A stretch of 35,347 bases of DNA, from NCBI GenBank assembly GCA_004297395.1, contig SCUO01000017.1:1-35347 (forward strand). The letters are read 5' to 3'. Origin of the DNA: Chloroflexota bacterium (lineage in GTDB: Bacteria > Chloroflexota > Limnocylindria > Limnocylindrales > CSP1-4). Numbering within the stretch: the stretch's first letter is position 1; each line of letters begins with the position of its first letter. The notes under the pieces were generated by a model. It had not been told where the DNA came from and did no database searches. It saw nothing but the letters and a program-made list of their open reading frames with translations. A program made the translations under genes and the position numbers. Of the stretch, positions 28,368-35,347 are shown in pieces.

Positions 28368-30338
28368 GTGACCGCGCCCCCCTCGACCCAGCTCGCGGCG
28401 ACGCTCAGGAACCTGCCCGACCGGCCCGGCGTGTACCTCATGAAGGACGCGCGCGGGAACGTCATCTACGTCGGCAAGGCCCAGAGCCTGCGAAGCCGCG
28501 TCCGGAGCTACTGGCAGAAGGAATCGGACGCGCGGCCGTCCATGCAGGTCGTCCGCTCGGTCGTCGACAAGATCGCCGACGTCGAGTACACGCTGACCGA
28601 TTCGGTGTCGGAGGCGCTGCTCCTCGAGAACAGCCTGATCAAGCGCTTCGCCCCGCCCTACAACGTCCGGCTCAAGGACGACAAGTCATACCCGTTCATC
28701 AAGATCACCCTGGCCGACGACTTCCCCCGGATCGAGCGGACCCGGAAGCTGCCCCAGGACGGCAGCCGCTACTTCGGGCCGTACGCCAGCGCCTCGAGCG
28801 TCGATGAGGCGATGAACCTGGTGCGCCGGATCTTCCCGTTCCGGACCTGCACGATCGAGATCCGGGACGGTGAGCGGGCACTCCAGCGGCCCTGCCTTCT
28901 GTATCACATCAAGCGCTGCCAGGGCCCCTGCATCGGGGCGGTCTCGAAGGACGCCTACCGGGCCGACATCGCCCAGGTAGAGCTCTTCCTGGAGGGCCGC
29001 CAGGAGAATGTCGCGAGGGCCCTCCGGACGGAGATGCAGGGCGCATCCGACCGGCTCGAGTTCGAGCGCGCGGCGACCCTCCGGGACAAGGTCCGCTCGA
29101 TCGAGCGGACGATGGAGAGCCAGAAGATGGCGGCCTTCGCCCGGACCGACCTCGACCTGGTGGGGCTGGCCCGCAAGGACAGCCAGGCGGCCGTGCAGCT
29201 CTTCGCCATCCGCAACGGCAAGGCCATCGGCCGGGACGTGTTCCTGCTCGAGGCGCCGCGCGAGGCGACCGACGCCGAGGTCATCTCCGGCTTCCTCGTC
29301 CAGTACTACGCCCGGTCGTCGAGCGTGCCGCGTGAGATCGCCGTGCCCATGGAGCTGCCCGACGCGACCGAGCTCGAGGCCTTCCTCGGCGACCGCCGGG
29401 CGACCCTGACCGCGGCCGCCCGGGGCGAGGCCGCGCCGCGGGTGTCCGAGACCGCCCTGTGGGTCCGAACCCTGGACACCGCGAGCGCCGGTCGCCATGG
29501 CCCGATCGGGTCCGTCCGGATCGTGGTCCCGCGCCGCGGCGAACGACGGCGCCTGATGCAGCTCGCCACCCGGAATGCCTCGGAGATGCTGGCCCGCGAG
29601 CAGGCCCGCTGGCTGGCCGACCAGGGCCGGACCCTCGGCGCCCTGGAGGAGCTGGCGAGCGCCCTCGAGCTGCCGGTACTGCCGGCCCGGATCGAGTGCT
29701 ACGACATCTCGACGTTCCAGGGTACGAACAGCGTCGGCAGCATGGTCGTGTTCGAGGACGGCCGGCCCCGGACCGGCGAGTACCGCCGCTTCGAGATCAG
29801 GACCGTGGCCGGCCAGAGCGACGTGGCCAGCCACCAGGAGGTCCTCCGGCGTCGCTTCCGGAACGCCAAGTCCGGCGACGAGGGCAGCGCCGAGGAGCGT
29901 CGCTGGGCGATGCCCGATCTCGTCATCATCGATGGCGGACGGTCGCAGGTGAACGCCGCCGCGGCTGTGCTGGCCGAGCTGGGCCTCCACGACCTGCCAT
30001 TGGCCGGGCTGGCCAAGGAGCGCGAGGAGCTGGTCCTGCCGGATCGCCCGGAGCCGGTCCTCCTGCCGACGACGTCGCAGGCCCTCTACCTCGTCCAGCG
30101 GATCCGGGACGAGGCCCACCGCTTCGCGATCACCTATCACCGCAAGCTTCGCGCCCGGGCCTCGGTCCGCTCGGCCTTCGACGACGTCCCCGGCATCGGA
30201 CCGCGCCGCCGGGCAGTCCTGCTCCGGACGTTCGGGTCGGTGAAGCGGATTCGCGAGGCGCCGGTCGAGCAGATCGCGGCCCTTCCAGGGATCGGCGCGG
30301 CCCTCGCGGCTAGGATCAAGGCCGGCCTGGGGGAGTAG
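28368..30338 (+). CDS. uvrC: excinuclease ABC subunit C
   Basis: Dual-incision nuclease of nucleotide excision repair, recruited by UvrB to cut on both sides of the lesion. It has 656 residues from the GTG at 28368. A GIY-YIG domain (about residues 18-95; PGVYLMKD, IYVGKA, LLLENSLIK) makes the 3' cut. A UVR motif near 220-245 (LEFERAATLRDKVRSIE) contacts UvrB. The RNase H-like C-terminal nuclease has ECYDIS and LVIIDGGRSQVNAA for the 5' cut. Two helix-hairpin-helix motifs end the protein (DVPGIGPRRRAVLL and ALPGIGAALAARI). All domains are intact. It leads the uvrC-secD-secF-recJ run but each block appears to have its own start signal. Confidence 0.97.
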   Translation: MTAPPSTQLAATLRNLPDRPGVYLMKDARGNVIYVGKAQSLRSRVRSYWQKESDARPSMQVVRSVVDKIADVEYTLTDSVSEALLLENSLIKRFAPPYNVRLKDDKSYPFIKITLADDFPRIERTRKLPQDGSRYFGPYASASSVDEAMNLVRRIFPFRTCTIEIRDGERALQRPCLLYHIKRCQGPCIGAVSKDAYRADIAQVELFLEGRQENVARALRTEMQGASDRLEFERAATLRDKVRSIERTMESQKMAAFARTDLDLVGLARKDSQAAVQLFAIRNGKAIGRDVFLLEAPREATDAEVISGFLVQYYARSSSVPREIAVPMELPDATELEAFLGDRRATLTAAARGEAAPRVSETALWVRTLDTASAGRHGPIGSVRIVVPRRGERRRLMQLATRNASEMLAREQARWLADQGRTLGALEELASALELPVLPARIECYDISTFQGTNSVGSMVVFEDGRPRTGEYRRFEIRTVAGQSDVASHQEVLRRRFRNAKSGDEGSAEERRWAMPDLVIIDGGRSQVNAAAAVLAELGLHDLPLAGLAKEREELVLPDRPEPVLLPTTSQALYLVQRIRDEAHRFAITYHRKLRARASVRSAFDDVPGIGPRRRAVLLRTFGSVKRIREAPVEQIAALPGIGAALAARIKAGLGE

Positions 30339-30342
30339 TCCC

Positions 30343-30370
30343 GCGGGGCCTCCGGCGTTCGGACCCCCGC
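30343..30370 (+). terminator. imperfect hairpin between uvrC and secD
   Basis: GCGGGG (30343-30348) pairs with CCCCGC (30365-30370), and TCCG (30351-30354) pairs with CGGA (30360-30363) inside it, with a small asymmetric bulge. It starts 4 bases after the uvrC stop. There is no T tract. It may be a weak terminator. Confidence 0.3.
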
Positions 30371-30375
30371 ACCTG

Positions 30376-30381
30376 TATCAT
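30376..30381 (+). promoter_or_regulatory. putative -10 element of a near-leaderless secD promoter
   Basis: TATCAT ends 9 bases before the secD ATG, the same spacing as the TATCGT before mutM. No Shine-Dalgarno or good -35 is visible. Confidence 0.4.
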
Positions 30382-30390
30382 CCGCCGGCG

Positions 30391-31791
30391 ATGCGCAGGA
30401 CCACCGTCATCTTCATCGCCGTCATCGGCGTGCTCGCCCTCATCGTCGACTTCTGGCCCCGCCTCCGGCTGCCCGGGCTCGATCCCGATGCCGGAAGCCG
30501 CCTGATCGAGACGAAGTTGGGCCTCGACCTGCAGGGCGGCCTCAAGGTCGAGTATCGGGTCAATCCGGTCGGCGACCGGACGCCGGGCCTGGCCGACCTC
30601 GAGATCGTCCGCGGGATCATCGAGGCCCGGGTCAACTCGACGGGCGTGGCCGAGCCGGTTGTCGTCACGAGCGGCACGGACCGTGTCGTCGTGGAGCTGC
30701 CGGGTGTCACCGACACAGGCACGGTCCGCCAGCTGGTCGGCCAGACCGGCCGCCTCGACTTCGTCCCGATCCCGGTCGGGACCACGGTCAACGCGGGCCA
30801 GGCGCTGGACCTGACCGCGGTCACCGAATGCGCCGGCACCGGCACGGTGACCACGCTGTGCATCCTGTTCTCGGGCGACCAGCTCGATTCGGCAACCCTC
30901 GGGCAGGACAAGAACGGCGGCCGAGCGGTCAACTTCAACCTGAAGGATCGTGGCGAGCAGCTGTTCGCCGCCTTCACCGCCGCGCACGTCAACGAGCAGT
31001 TCGCGATCGTCCTCGACTCGGTGATCATCTCCGCCCCGAGCATCACCCAGGCGATCACCGGCGGCACCGTCCAGATCACGAACGAGGGCACGATCGGCGG
31101 CATGCCCCAGCAGGAAGCCACCAACCTCGTCAACGTCCTCCGCTTCGGCTCGCTGCCGTTCCCGGTCGAGGAGCTGTCGAGCGACACGATCGACCCGACC
31201 CTGGGCAAGGAGTTCCTGGACAAGAGCATCTTGGCCGGGGCGATCGCGGTCGGCCTCGTCCTGCTGTTCATGCTCACCCACTACCGCCTGCCCGGCGTCG
31301 TGGCCGGCGTCGCCCTGCTGTACTACGCGCTCGTCCTGTTCGCCGTCTTCCGGCTGATCCCGGTGACCCTGACCCTGGCCGGCATCGCCGGCTTCGTCCT
31401 CTCGGTGGGCATGGCGGTCGATGCCAACATCCTGATCTTCGAACGGTCCAAGGAAGAGCTGCGCCTCGGCAAGTCGCTGCCCCAGGCCATCGAGGCCGGC
31501 TTCGCCCGGGCCTGGAACTCGATCCTCGATTCGAACGTATCGAGCCTCATCACCGCCTCGATCCTGTACTTCTTCGGCTCGTCGGTGATCCAGGGCTTCG
31601 CCCTCGTCCTGATCCTCGGCGTCCTCGTCTCGATGTTCACCGCGATCACGGTGACCCGGACGATCCTGCGGGTGGTCGTGGCCCAGGACTGGGCCCGGAA
31701 AGCCCGCCTCTACGGCATCTCCGAGGCCGAGTTCGTCTACCGGCCGACCGGCCGGGCCGCCATCCGGCGAGGGGCGACGCCCGGTGTTTGA
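30391..31791 (+). CDS. secD: protein translocase subunit SecD
   Basis: Membrane subunit that with SecF uses the proton or sodium gradient to pull exported proteins through the SecYEG channel. It has 466 residues with an N-terminal membrane anchor (about 5-22), the LGLDLQGGLKVEY motif (about 46-58), an external domain with the P1 fold, and five C-terminal helices (about 280-455). The signature VGMAVDANILIFERSKEEL occurs near residue 340. The external domain is shorter than in Escherichia coli SecD, as is usual outside Proteobacteria. It overlaps secF by 8 bases. Confidence 0.95.
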   Translation: MRRTTVIFIAVIGVLALIVDFWPRLRLPGLDPDAGSRLIETKLGLDLQGGLKVEYRVNPVGDRTPGLADLEIVRGIIEARVNSTGVAEPVVVTSGTDRVVVELPGVTDTGTVRQLVGQTGRLDFVPIPVGTTVNAGQALDLTAVTECAGTGTVTTLCILFSGDQLDSATLGQDKNGGRAVNFNLKDRGEQLFAAFTAAHVNEQFAIVLDSVIISAPSITQAITGGTVQITNEGTIGGMPQQEATNLVNVLRFGSLPFPVEELSSDTIDPTLGKEFLDKSILAGAIAVGLVLLFMLTHYRLPGVVAGVALLYYALVLFAVFRLIPVTLTLAGIAGFVLSVGMAVDANILIFERSKEELRLGKSLPQAIEAGFARAWNSILDSNVSSLITASILYFFGSSVIQGFALVLILGVLVSMFTAITVTRTILRVVVAQDWARKARLYGISEAEFVYRPTGRAAIRRGATPGV

Positions 31792-32995
31792 CGTCATCGG
31801 CAAGAAGCGCTGGTTCTTCGCCTTCTCGCTCCTCATCACGATCCCGGGCCTGATCTTCATCCTGCTCACCCCGATCAGCGGCGGTGAGGCGGGCCTGAAG
31901 TTCTCGATCGACTACACCGGCGGGACGACCTGGTCGATCAAGTTCGCCGACGCGACCGTGACGGCCGAGGACGTCCGGGCCGAGCTCGCGACCCTGGGCC
32001 AGCCGGACGCGGTCGTGACGAAGACCGGCAAGGGGTTCTTCGACATCCGCCTGTCAAAGCTCGACCTCCGGGGCGTCGAGCCGACGCCGACTCCGGTGCC
32101 AACGGTCGTGCCGACGCCCAGCGCGGCGCCCAGCTCTTCGGCTTCGCCGGCGGCCTCGATCACGCCCGCTCCGAGCGCGACCGCGGCCCCAACTACCACG
32201 CCCGCGCCAAGCGCCACCACTGCGCCCAGCGGCTCACCCGAGGCCAGCGCCTCGCCGACGCCGAGCGGGTCCGCCGCACCCACCGGCTCGCCCGAGCCCA
32301 CCGCCATCCCCGGCTCGAACACCCAGGTCCCGACGACCGGCGAGATCGGGCGGATCGCGACTGCCCTCCAGGAGGCCCTCGGGCCGATTTCCGAGCAGGC
32401 CTCACTGAGCTCGATCGGTGCGGTCGTCAGCAGCGACCTGATCAACCAGGCGGTCATCCTCATCCTCGTCGGCAGCCTCGGCATCCTGGGCTGGATCACG
32501 CTCCGCTTCCGGGACGTGAAGATGGGGGTCACGGCCCTCGTCGCCCTGCTCCATGACGTCATCGTGGTGCTCGGCTTCTTCGCCATCCTGGGCACGCTCT
32601 TCAACGTCGAGATCGATGGCCTGTTCGTGACCGCGATGCTCACCGTCATCGGCTTCAGCGTCCACGACACGATCGTCGTCTTCGACCGGGTCCGCGAGAA
32701 CAAGGTCCGGCATGCCGGCGAGCCGTTCGCCGAGATCGTCAACCACTCGCTCCTCCAGACCTTCGGCCGGTCGATCACCACGAGCTTCACGGTCGTGCTG
32801 ACCCTGACCGCCCTGCTCCTGTTCGGCGGCTCGGCCACGGAGGAGTTCGTCCTGGCGCTGCTCATCGGGATCGTGTCCGGGACCTATTCCTCGATCTTCA
32901 ACGCCAGCCCGCTCCTGGTCGTGTGGCAGGAGTGGGAGGACCGGCGCCGGGGCCGGCTGGCCGCGCCACGCGCGCCCCGGCGAGCGTCCGCATAA
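31784..32995 (+). CDS. secF: protein translocase subunit SecF with long low-complexity insertion
   Basis: Partner of SecD in protein export. The GTG at 31784 overlaps the secD end by 8 bases and gives MFDVIGKKRWFFAFSLL, a normal SecF beginning. The protein has 403 residues where about 300 is usual. The family parts are clear: FSIDYTGGTTWSIKF (FxxGGT-type motif, about 41-55), the C-terminal helices and GFSVHDTIVVFDRVREN near residue 285. The excess is a Pro/Thr/Ser/Ala-rich stretch at residues 99-185, placed in the external P1 domain between two conserved strands. It would be a flexible extracytoplasmic linker. Frame and codon use run through it without a break, so it is not a sequencing error. 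Confidence 0.93.
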   Translation: MFDVIGKKRWFFAFSLLITIPGLIFILLTPISGGEAGLKFSIDYTGGTTWSIKFADATVTAEDVRAELATLGQPDAVVTKTGKGFFDIRLSKLDLRGVEPTPTPVPTVVPTPSAAPSSSASPAASITPAPSATAAPTTTPAPSATTAPSGSPEASASPTPSGSAAPTGSPEPTAIPGSNTQVPTTGEIGRIATALQEALGPISEQASLSSIGAVVSSDLINQAVILILVGSLGILGWITLRFRDVKMGVTALVALLHDVIVVLGFFAILGTLFNVEIDGLFVTAMLTVIGFSVHDTIVVFDRVRENKVRHAGEPFAEIVNHSLLQTFGRSITTSFTVVLTLTALLLFGGSATEEFVLALLIGIVSGTYSSIFNASPLLVVWQEWEDRRRGRLAAPRAPRRASA

Positions 32996-33040
32996 GCGGC
33001 GGCAAAGCGCCGGTGCAGCCGCCCGTGGCATCCTGAGCGA

Positions 33041-34867
33041 GTGCTCCAGCCGCGGGCCCGGTGGGTCTTCCCGACAGCTTCGTCGCCGGACCCGCTTCTC
33101 GTGGCGGCGGGCGCCAGGCTGGGCCTGACAGCCCGGGTCGTCGGCCTCCTGGAACGGCGGGGGATCGCCACGGCAGGCGAGCTCGAGCGTCACCTCGGCC
33201 CGGCCGAGGCCGGCCTGAACGACCCCTCCCTCCTGCCCGATGCCGACCGCTTCCAGGCCCGGATCGAGGCGGCCAGGGCCGCCGGCGAACGGGTCCTCGT
33301 CTTCGGTGACTTCGATGCCGACGGGATCACCGGCCTCGCCATCCTGTCGATCGCCCTGCGGGCCATCGACATCGACGTCATCCCGTACGTGCCGTCGCGC
33401 CTCGACGAGGGCCACGGCCTGTCGCTCGCCGCGGTCGAGACCGCCGGGCGCGAGGGCGCCCGGGTCATCGTGACGGTGGATACCGGGACGACGAGCGTCG
33501 CGGAGATCTCGGTTGCTCGCTCGCGCGGAATCGACGTCCTGGTCACGGATCACCACCGGGTCCCGGCCGAGCTGCCCGACGCCCTCGCCCTCGTCAACGC
33601 CCACCGGCCGGACAGCGCCTACCCGGATTCGCGCCTGTCCGGGGCCGGTATCGCCTTCGCCCTCGCGCGGCTCCTGCTCGGCGACCGGCGCGATGCCGAT
33701 GGGCCCGCCGCACTTGCCCTGGCGGACCTCGCGACGATCGGGACGGTCGCCGACGTGGCGCCCATCCTCGGCGAGAACCGGGCGATCGTCCGCCTGGGGC
33801 TCGAGCGGATCAGGGCCGGTGCGCGGCCGGGCATCGCCGCCCTGCTGACCCGGGCCGGGGTCGCGCCCGAGGCGGTCAATGTCGAGACGATCGCCTTCGC
33901 CCTGGCGCCTCGCCTGAACGCCGCCGGCAGGGTGGGGGAGGCGTTCGATGCGGCCCGCCTCCTGCTGGCCCGGGATGCGGACGAGGCGGAAGGTCTGGCG
34001 GCCACCCTCGAGGCGGCCAACGCCACCCGCCGAGACCTCATGAAGACGGCCCTGGCCGAGGCCCGGACGTCGCCCGACGCCGTCGACGATGCCGCGGCGA
34101 CGCTCGTCCACGGGCCCTGGCCGGTGGGGATCGTGGGCCTCGTCGCGGGCCGCCTGGCCGAGGAGCGAGGGCGGCCTGCCCTCGTCGGCGCCGATCTTGG
34201 CTCGGTCATCCGGGTGTCGGCGCGCGGCGACGGGAAGCTCCACCTCGCCGACGCCATCGCTGCCTGCGGCGACCTCCTGGTCCGGCATGGTGGCCATGCC
34301 GGCGCGGCCGGCTTCGAGATCGACGCGGCGAGCTGGGGGAGCTTCCGCGAGCGATTCCTGGTCCTCGCGGCAGCGGCGGAGCCGCGCGACCTGCGGCCGT
34401 CCGTGGAGCTCGACCTCGCCCTGCCGGCGGCGGAGGTCGATTACCGCCTGTTCGCGGAGCTGGCTCGCCTTGCGCCGTGCGGCGTCGGCAATCCCGAGCC
34501 CGTCGTGGCCGTCCTTGGGCTGACCGTGACCCGGGCCCGCGAGGCGAGCGGCGGCCACAGCCAGCTGGTCCTGAAGCGGCGGCTCGACGTCCTCGACGGG
34601 ATCGCCTTCGGCTGGCCGGAGCTCGCCAGCCAGGTGGCGGAGGGTGACCGCATCGACGTCATCGCCCGGCTGGCGAGCCGCCGCTTCGGCGGCCTTGAAT
34701 CGCTCCAGCTCGAGATCCGGGATGCCGCGCCGTCGGGCCAGCACCCGGAGGCGGCGGCCATCCTCGCGACCGGGCTCGTCCCGGTGGGGCCAGGCGTCGG
34801 GGTCGGGGCAGGCGTCGGGGTCGGGGTCGCGGCAGGCGCGGGCTCCGAGGCGGGCCGCCGGCCATGA
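33041..34867 (+). CDS. recJ: single-stranded-DNA-specific exonuclease RecJ
   Basis: Processive 5'-3' exonuclease of the DHH family used in recombination and mismatch or base excision repair. It has 608 residues. Metal-binding motifs are DFDADG (Asp90-Gly95), VDTGT (Asp147), TDHH (Asp170, His171, His172) and the later DLATIGTVADV. The DHHA1 domain carries RHGGHAGAAGFEI, and an OB-like region follows (about 450-570). The C-terminus ends in a Gly/Val/Ala tail encoded by short tandem repeats. The GTG start has no Shine-Dalgarno; CATCCT lies 6 bases before it, a poor -10 but at the leaderless spacing seen in uvrA and uvrB. It overlaps the next gene by 4 bases. Confidence 0.95.
   Translation: MLQPRARWVFPTASSPDPLLVAAGARLGLTARVVGLLERRGIATAGELERHLGPAEAGLNDPSLLPDADRFQARIEAARAAGERVLVFGDFDADGITGLAILSIALRAIDIDVIPYVPSRLDEGHGLSLAAVETAGREGARVIVTVDTGTTSVAEISVARSRGIDVLVTDHHRVPAELPDALALVNAHRPDSAYPDSRLSGAGIAFALARLLLGDRRDADGPAALALADLATIGTVADVAPILGENRAIVRLGLERIRAGARPGIAALLTRAGVAPEAVNVETIAFALAPRLNAAGRVGEAFDAARLLLARDADEAEGLAATLEAANATRRDLMKTALAEARTSPDAVDDAAATLVHGPWPVGIVGLVAGRLAEERGRPALVGADLGSVIRVSARGDGKLHLADAIAACGDLLVRHGGHAGAAGFEIDAASWGSFRERFLVLAAAAEPRDLRPSVELDLALPAAEVDYRLFAELARLAPCGVGNPEPVVAVLGLTVTRAREASGGHSQLVLKRRLDVLDGIAFGWPELASQVAEGDRIDVIARLASRRFGGLESLQLEIRDAAPSGQHPEAAAILATGLVPVGPGVGVGAGVGVGVAAGAGSEAGRRP
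34791..34826 (+). repeat. 18-bp tandem repeat within recJ 3' end
   Basis: Two exact copies of CAGGCGTCGGGGTCGGGG (34791-34808 and 34809-34826) and a partial third encode the Gly-Val-rich tail of RecJ. Because the unit is a multiple of three, the copy number could vary without breaking the frame. The next gene's start lies 37 bases downstream. Confidence 0.8.
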
Positions 34868-35347
34868 CGGTGCGAAGGTCGACCGATGGGCGAGGCCGGC
34901 GCTCCAGCATGGATTCCAGCGTCCTCGCGCCGGCCCTGTCGGTCGTCGGCCTGATCGTCGTCGCGATCGTCAGCGTCGGGTTGCTCACCGGCAACCTGCC
35001 GTCGATCGGGGTGGGGCCGGGGAGCTCCGGCGACGGTGGCCCGATCCGGACCGCGACGCCGAGCAACGTCGTCATCGTGGACCCGCGGGCAGACATTCCC
35101 GGCACGATCGCCTACGTCAAGGCCGGCAACGTCTGGCTACAGCGCGGGAACCGCGCCACCCAGCTGACGACCAGCGGGCACGACGCCATGGCCGCCTTCT
35201 CGCCCGATGGTGCCTGGGTCTACTTCGTCCGGACGACCCCGGAGGCCGGCAGCTGGCGGATCAACGGTGCCGCCCGCCGCTTCCGACTGTCGACGCCCAC
35301 GCTCATGCGGGTCCGCCCGGATGGCGGCGGTGAGCCCGAGGCGCTGC
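34864..35347 (+). CDS. membrane-anchored WD40/TolB-like beta-propeller protein (3' truncated by window)
   Basis: The ATG overlaps the recJ stop (ATGA) and the frame stays open to the last base, giving 161 residues of a longer protein. A basic N-terminus precedes one membrane segment (about residues 21-43; VVGLIVVAIVSVGLL), which acts as an anchor or uncleaved signal. After a Gly/Ser/Pro linker, GTIAYVKAGNVWLQ, QLTTSGHDAMAAFSPDGAWVYFVR and LMRVRPDGG show the PD40/TolB-type propeller repeat pattern (Asn-x-Trp/Leu blade, then SPDGxxV). Propellers of this kind usually bind proteins or ligands on the outside of the membrane. Function and blade number are unknown because the gene is incomplete. Confidence 0.75.
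   Translation, partial: MTVRRSTDGRGRRSSMDSSVLAPALSVVGLIVVAIVSVGLLTGNLPSIGVGPGSSGDGGPIRTATPSNVVIVDPRADIPGTIAYVKAGNVWLQRGNRATQLTTSGHDAMAAFSPDGAWVYFVRTTPEAGSWRINGAARRFRLSTPTLMRVRPDGGGEPEAL

Noticed and set aside
32402-34744. 780-codon open frame on the minus strand opposite secF and recJ
   Set aside because: Arg/Gly/Asp-rich translation without motifs, opposite two clearly identified genes.
34791-34840. Possible CRISPR or regulatory repeat
   Set aside because: The 18-bp units are head to tail without spacers and encode the RecJ Gly-Val tail.

Overview
This is a very GC-rich bacterial chromosome segment packed with housekeeping genes. I see no mobile elements, phage genes, CRISPR arrays or RNA genes. 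The gene content suggests a member of the Chloroflexota, perhaps a Limnocylindria-like soil or freshwater lineage. The signs are the polA-mutM-coaE order, UvrABC, secDF-recJ, Tad pilus parts, Pro/Thr/Ser-rich linkers, many starts without a Shine-Dalgarno, and Gram-positive-type LexA boxes (also known from Dehalococcoides). Actinomycetota cannot be excluded from sequence reading alone.

Layout. (1) 1-4228, plus strand: the end of polA, then mutM, an ABC-F ATPase and coaE; the last three overlap end to start. (2) 4383-7861, minus strand: a partial Tad/Flp pilus set of TadE-like, TadG-like and CpaB/RcpC genes. A perfect 15-bp hairpin separates it from the convergent coaE. (3) 8175-13725, plus strand: uvrB and uvrA, each with its own LexA-type box and an apparently leaderless promoter. 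(4) 13776-20872, plus strand: a sugar-utilisation locus with a LacI regulator under two palindromic operators, a lipoprotein sugar-binding protein, two permeases and a cytoplasmic GH116 glycosidase. No transport ATPase is present. (5) 20873-22897: a secreted 5'-nucleotidase behind a long, hairpin-rich leader. (6) 23042-25543: a small unknown gene, then on the minus strand a short UvrD-type helicase followed by an isoprenylcysteine-methyltransferase-like membrane protein. (7) 25742-28346: a secreted endonuclease/exonuclease/phosphatase-fold protein and a secreted HYR-domain protein. (8) 28368-35347, plus strand: uvrC, secD, secF (with a long Pro/Thr/Ser/Ala insertion), recJ and the start of a membrane-anchored beta-propeller protein.

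Functional themes. Excision and recombination repair is heavily represented: polA, mutM, uvrA, uvrB, uvrC, a UvrD-like helicase and recJ. Region 4 reads as one pathway, in which a glucoside is captured by the lipoprotein, imported by the two permeases with an ATPase encoded elsewhere, and cleaved inside the cell by GH116, all under LacI control. The two secreted phosphoesterase genes share an upstream motif pair at nearly identical spacing, which hints at common control, possibly for phosphate scavenging. I found no clearly novel multi-gene system. The most interesting signals are regulatory (LexA boxes fused to leaderless promoters, the paired phosphoesterase promoters, the operator pair and the intercistronic hairpin) plus several lineage-specific protein insertions and extensions.
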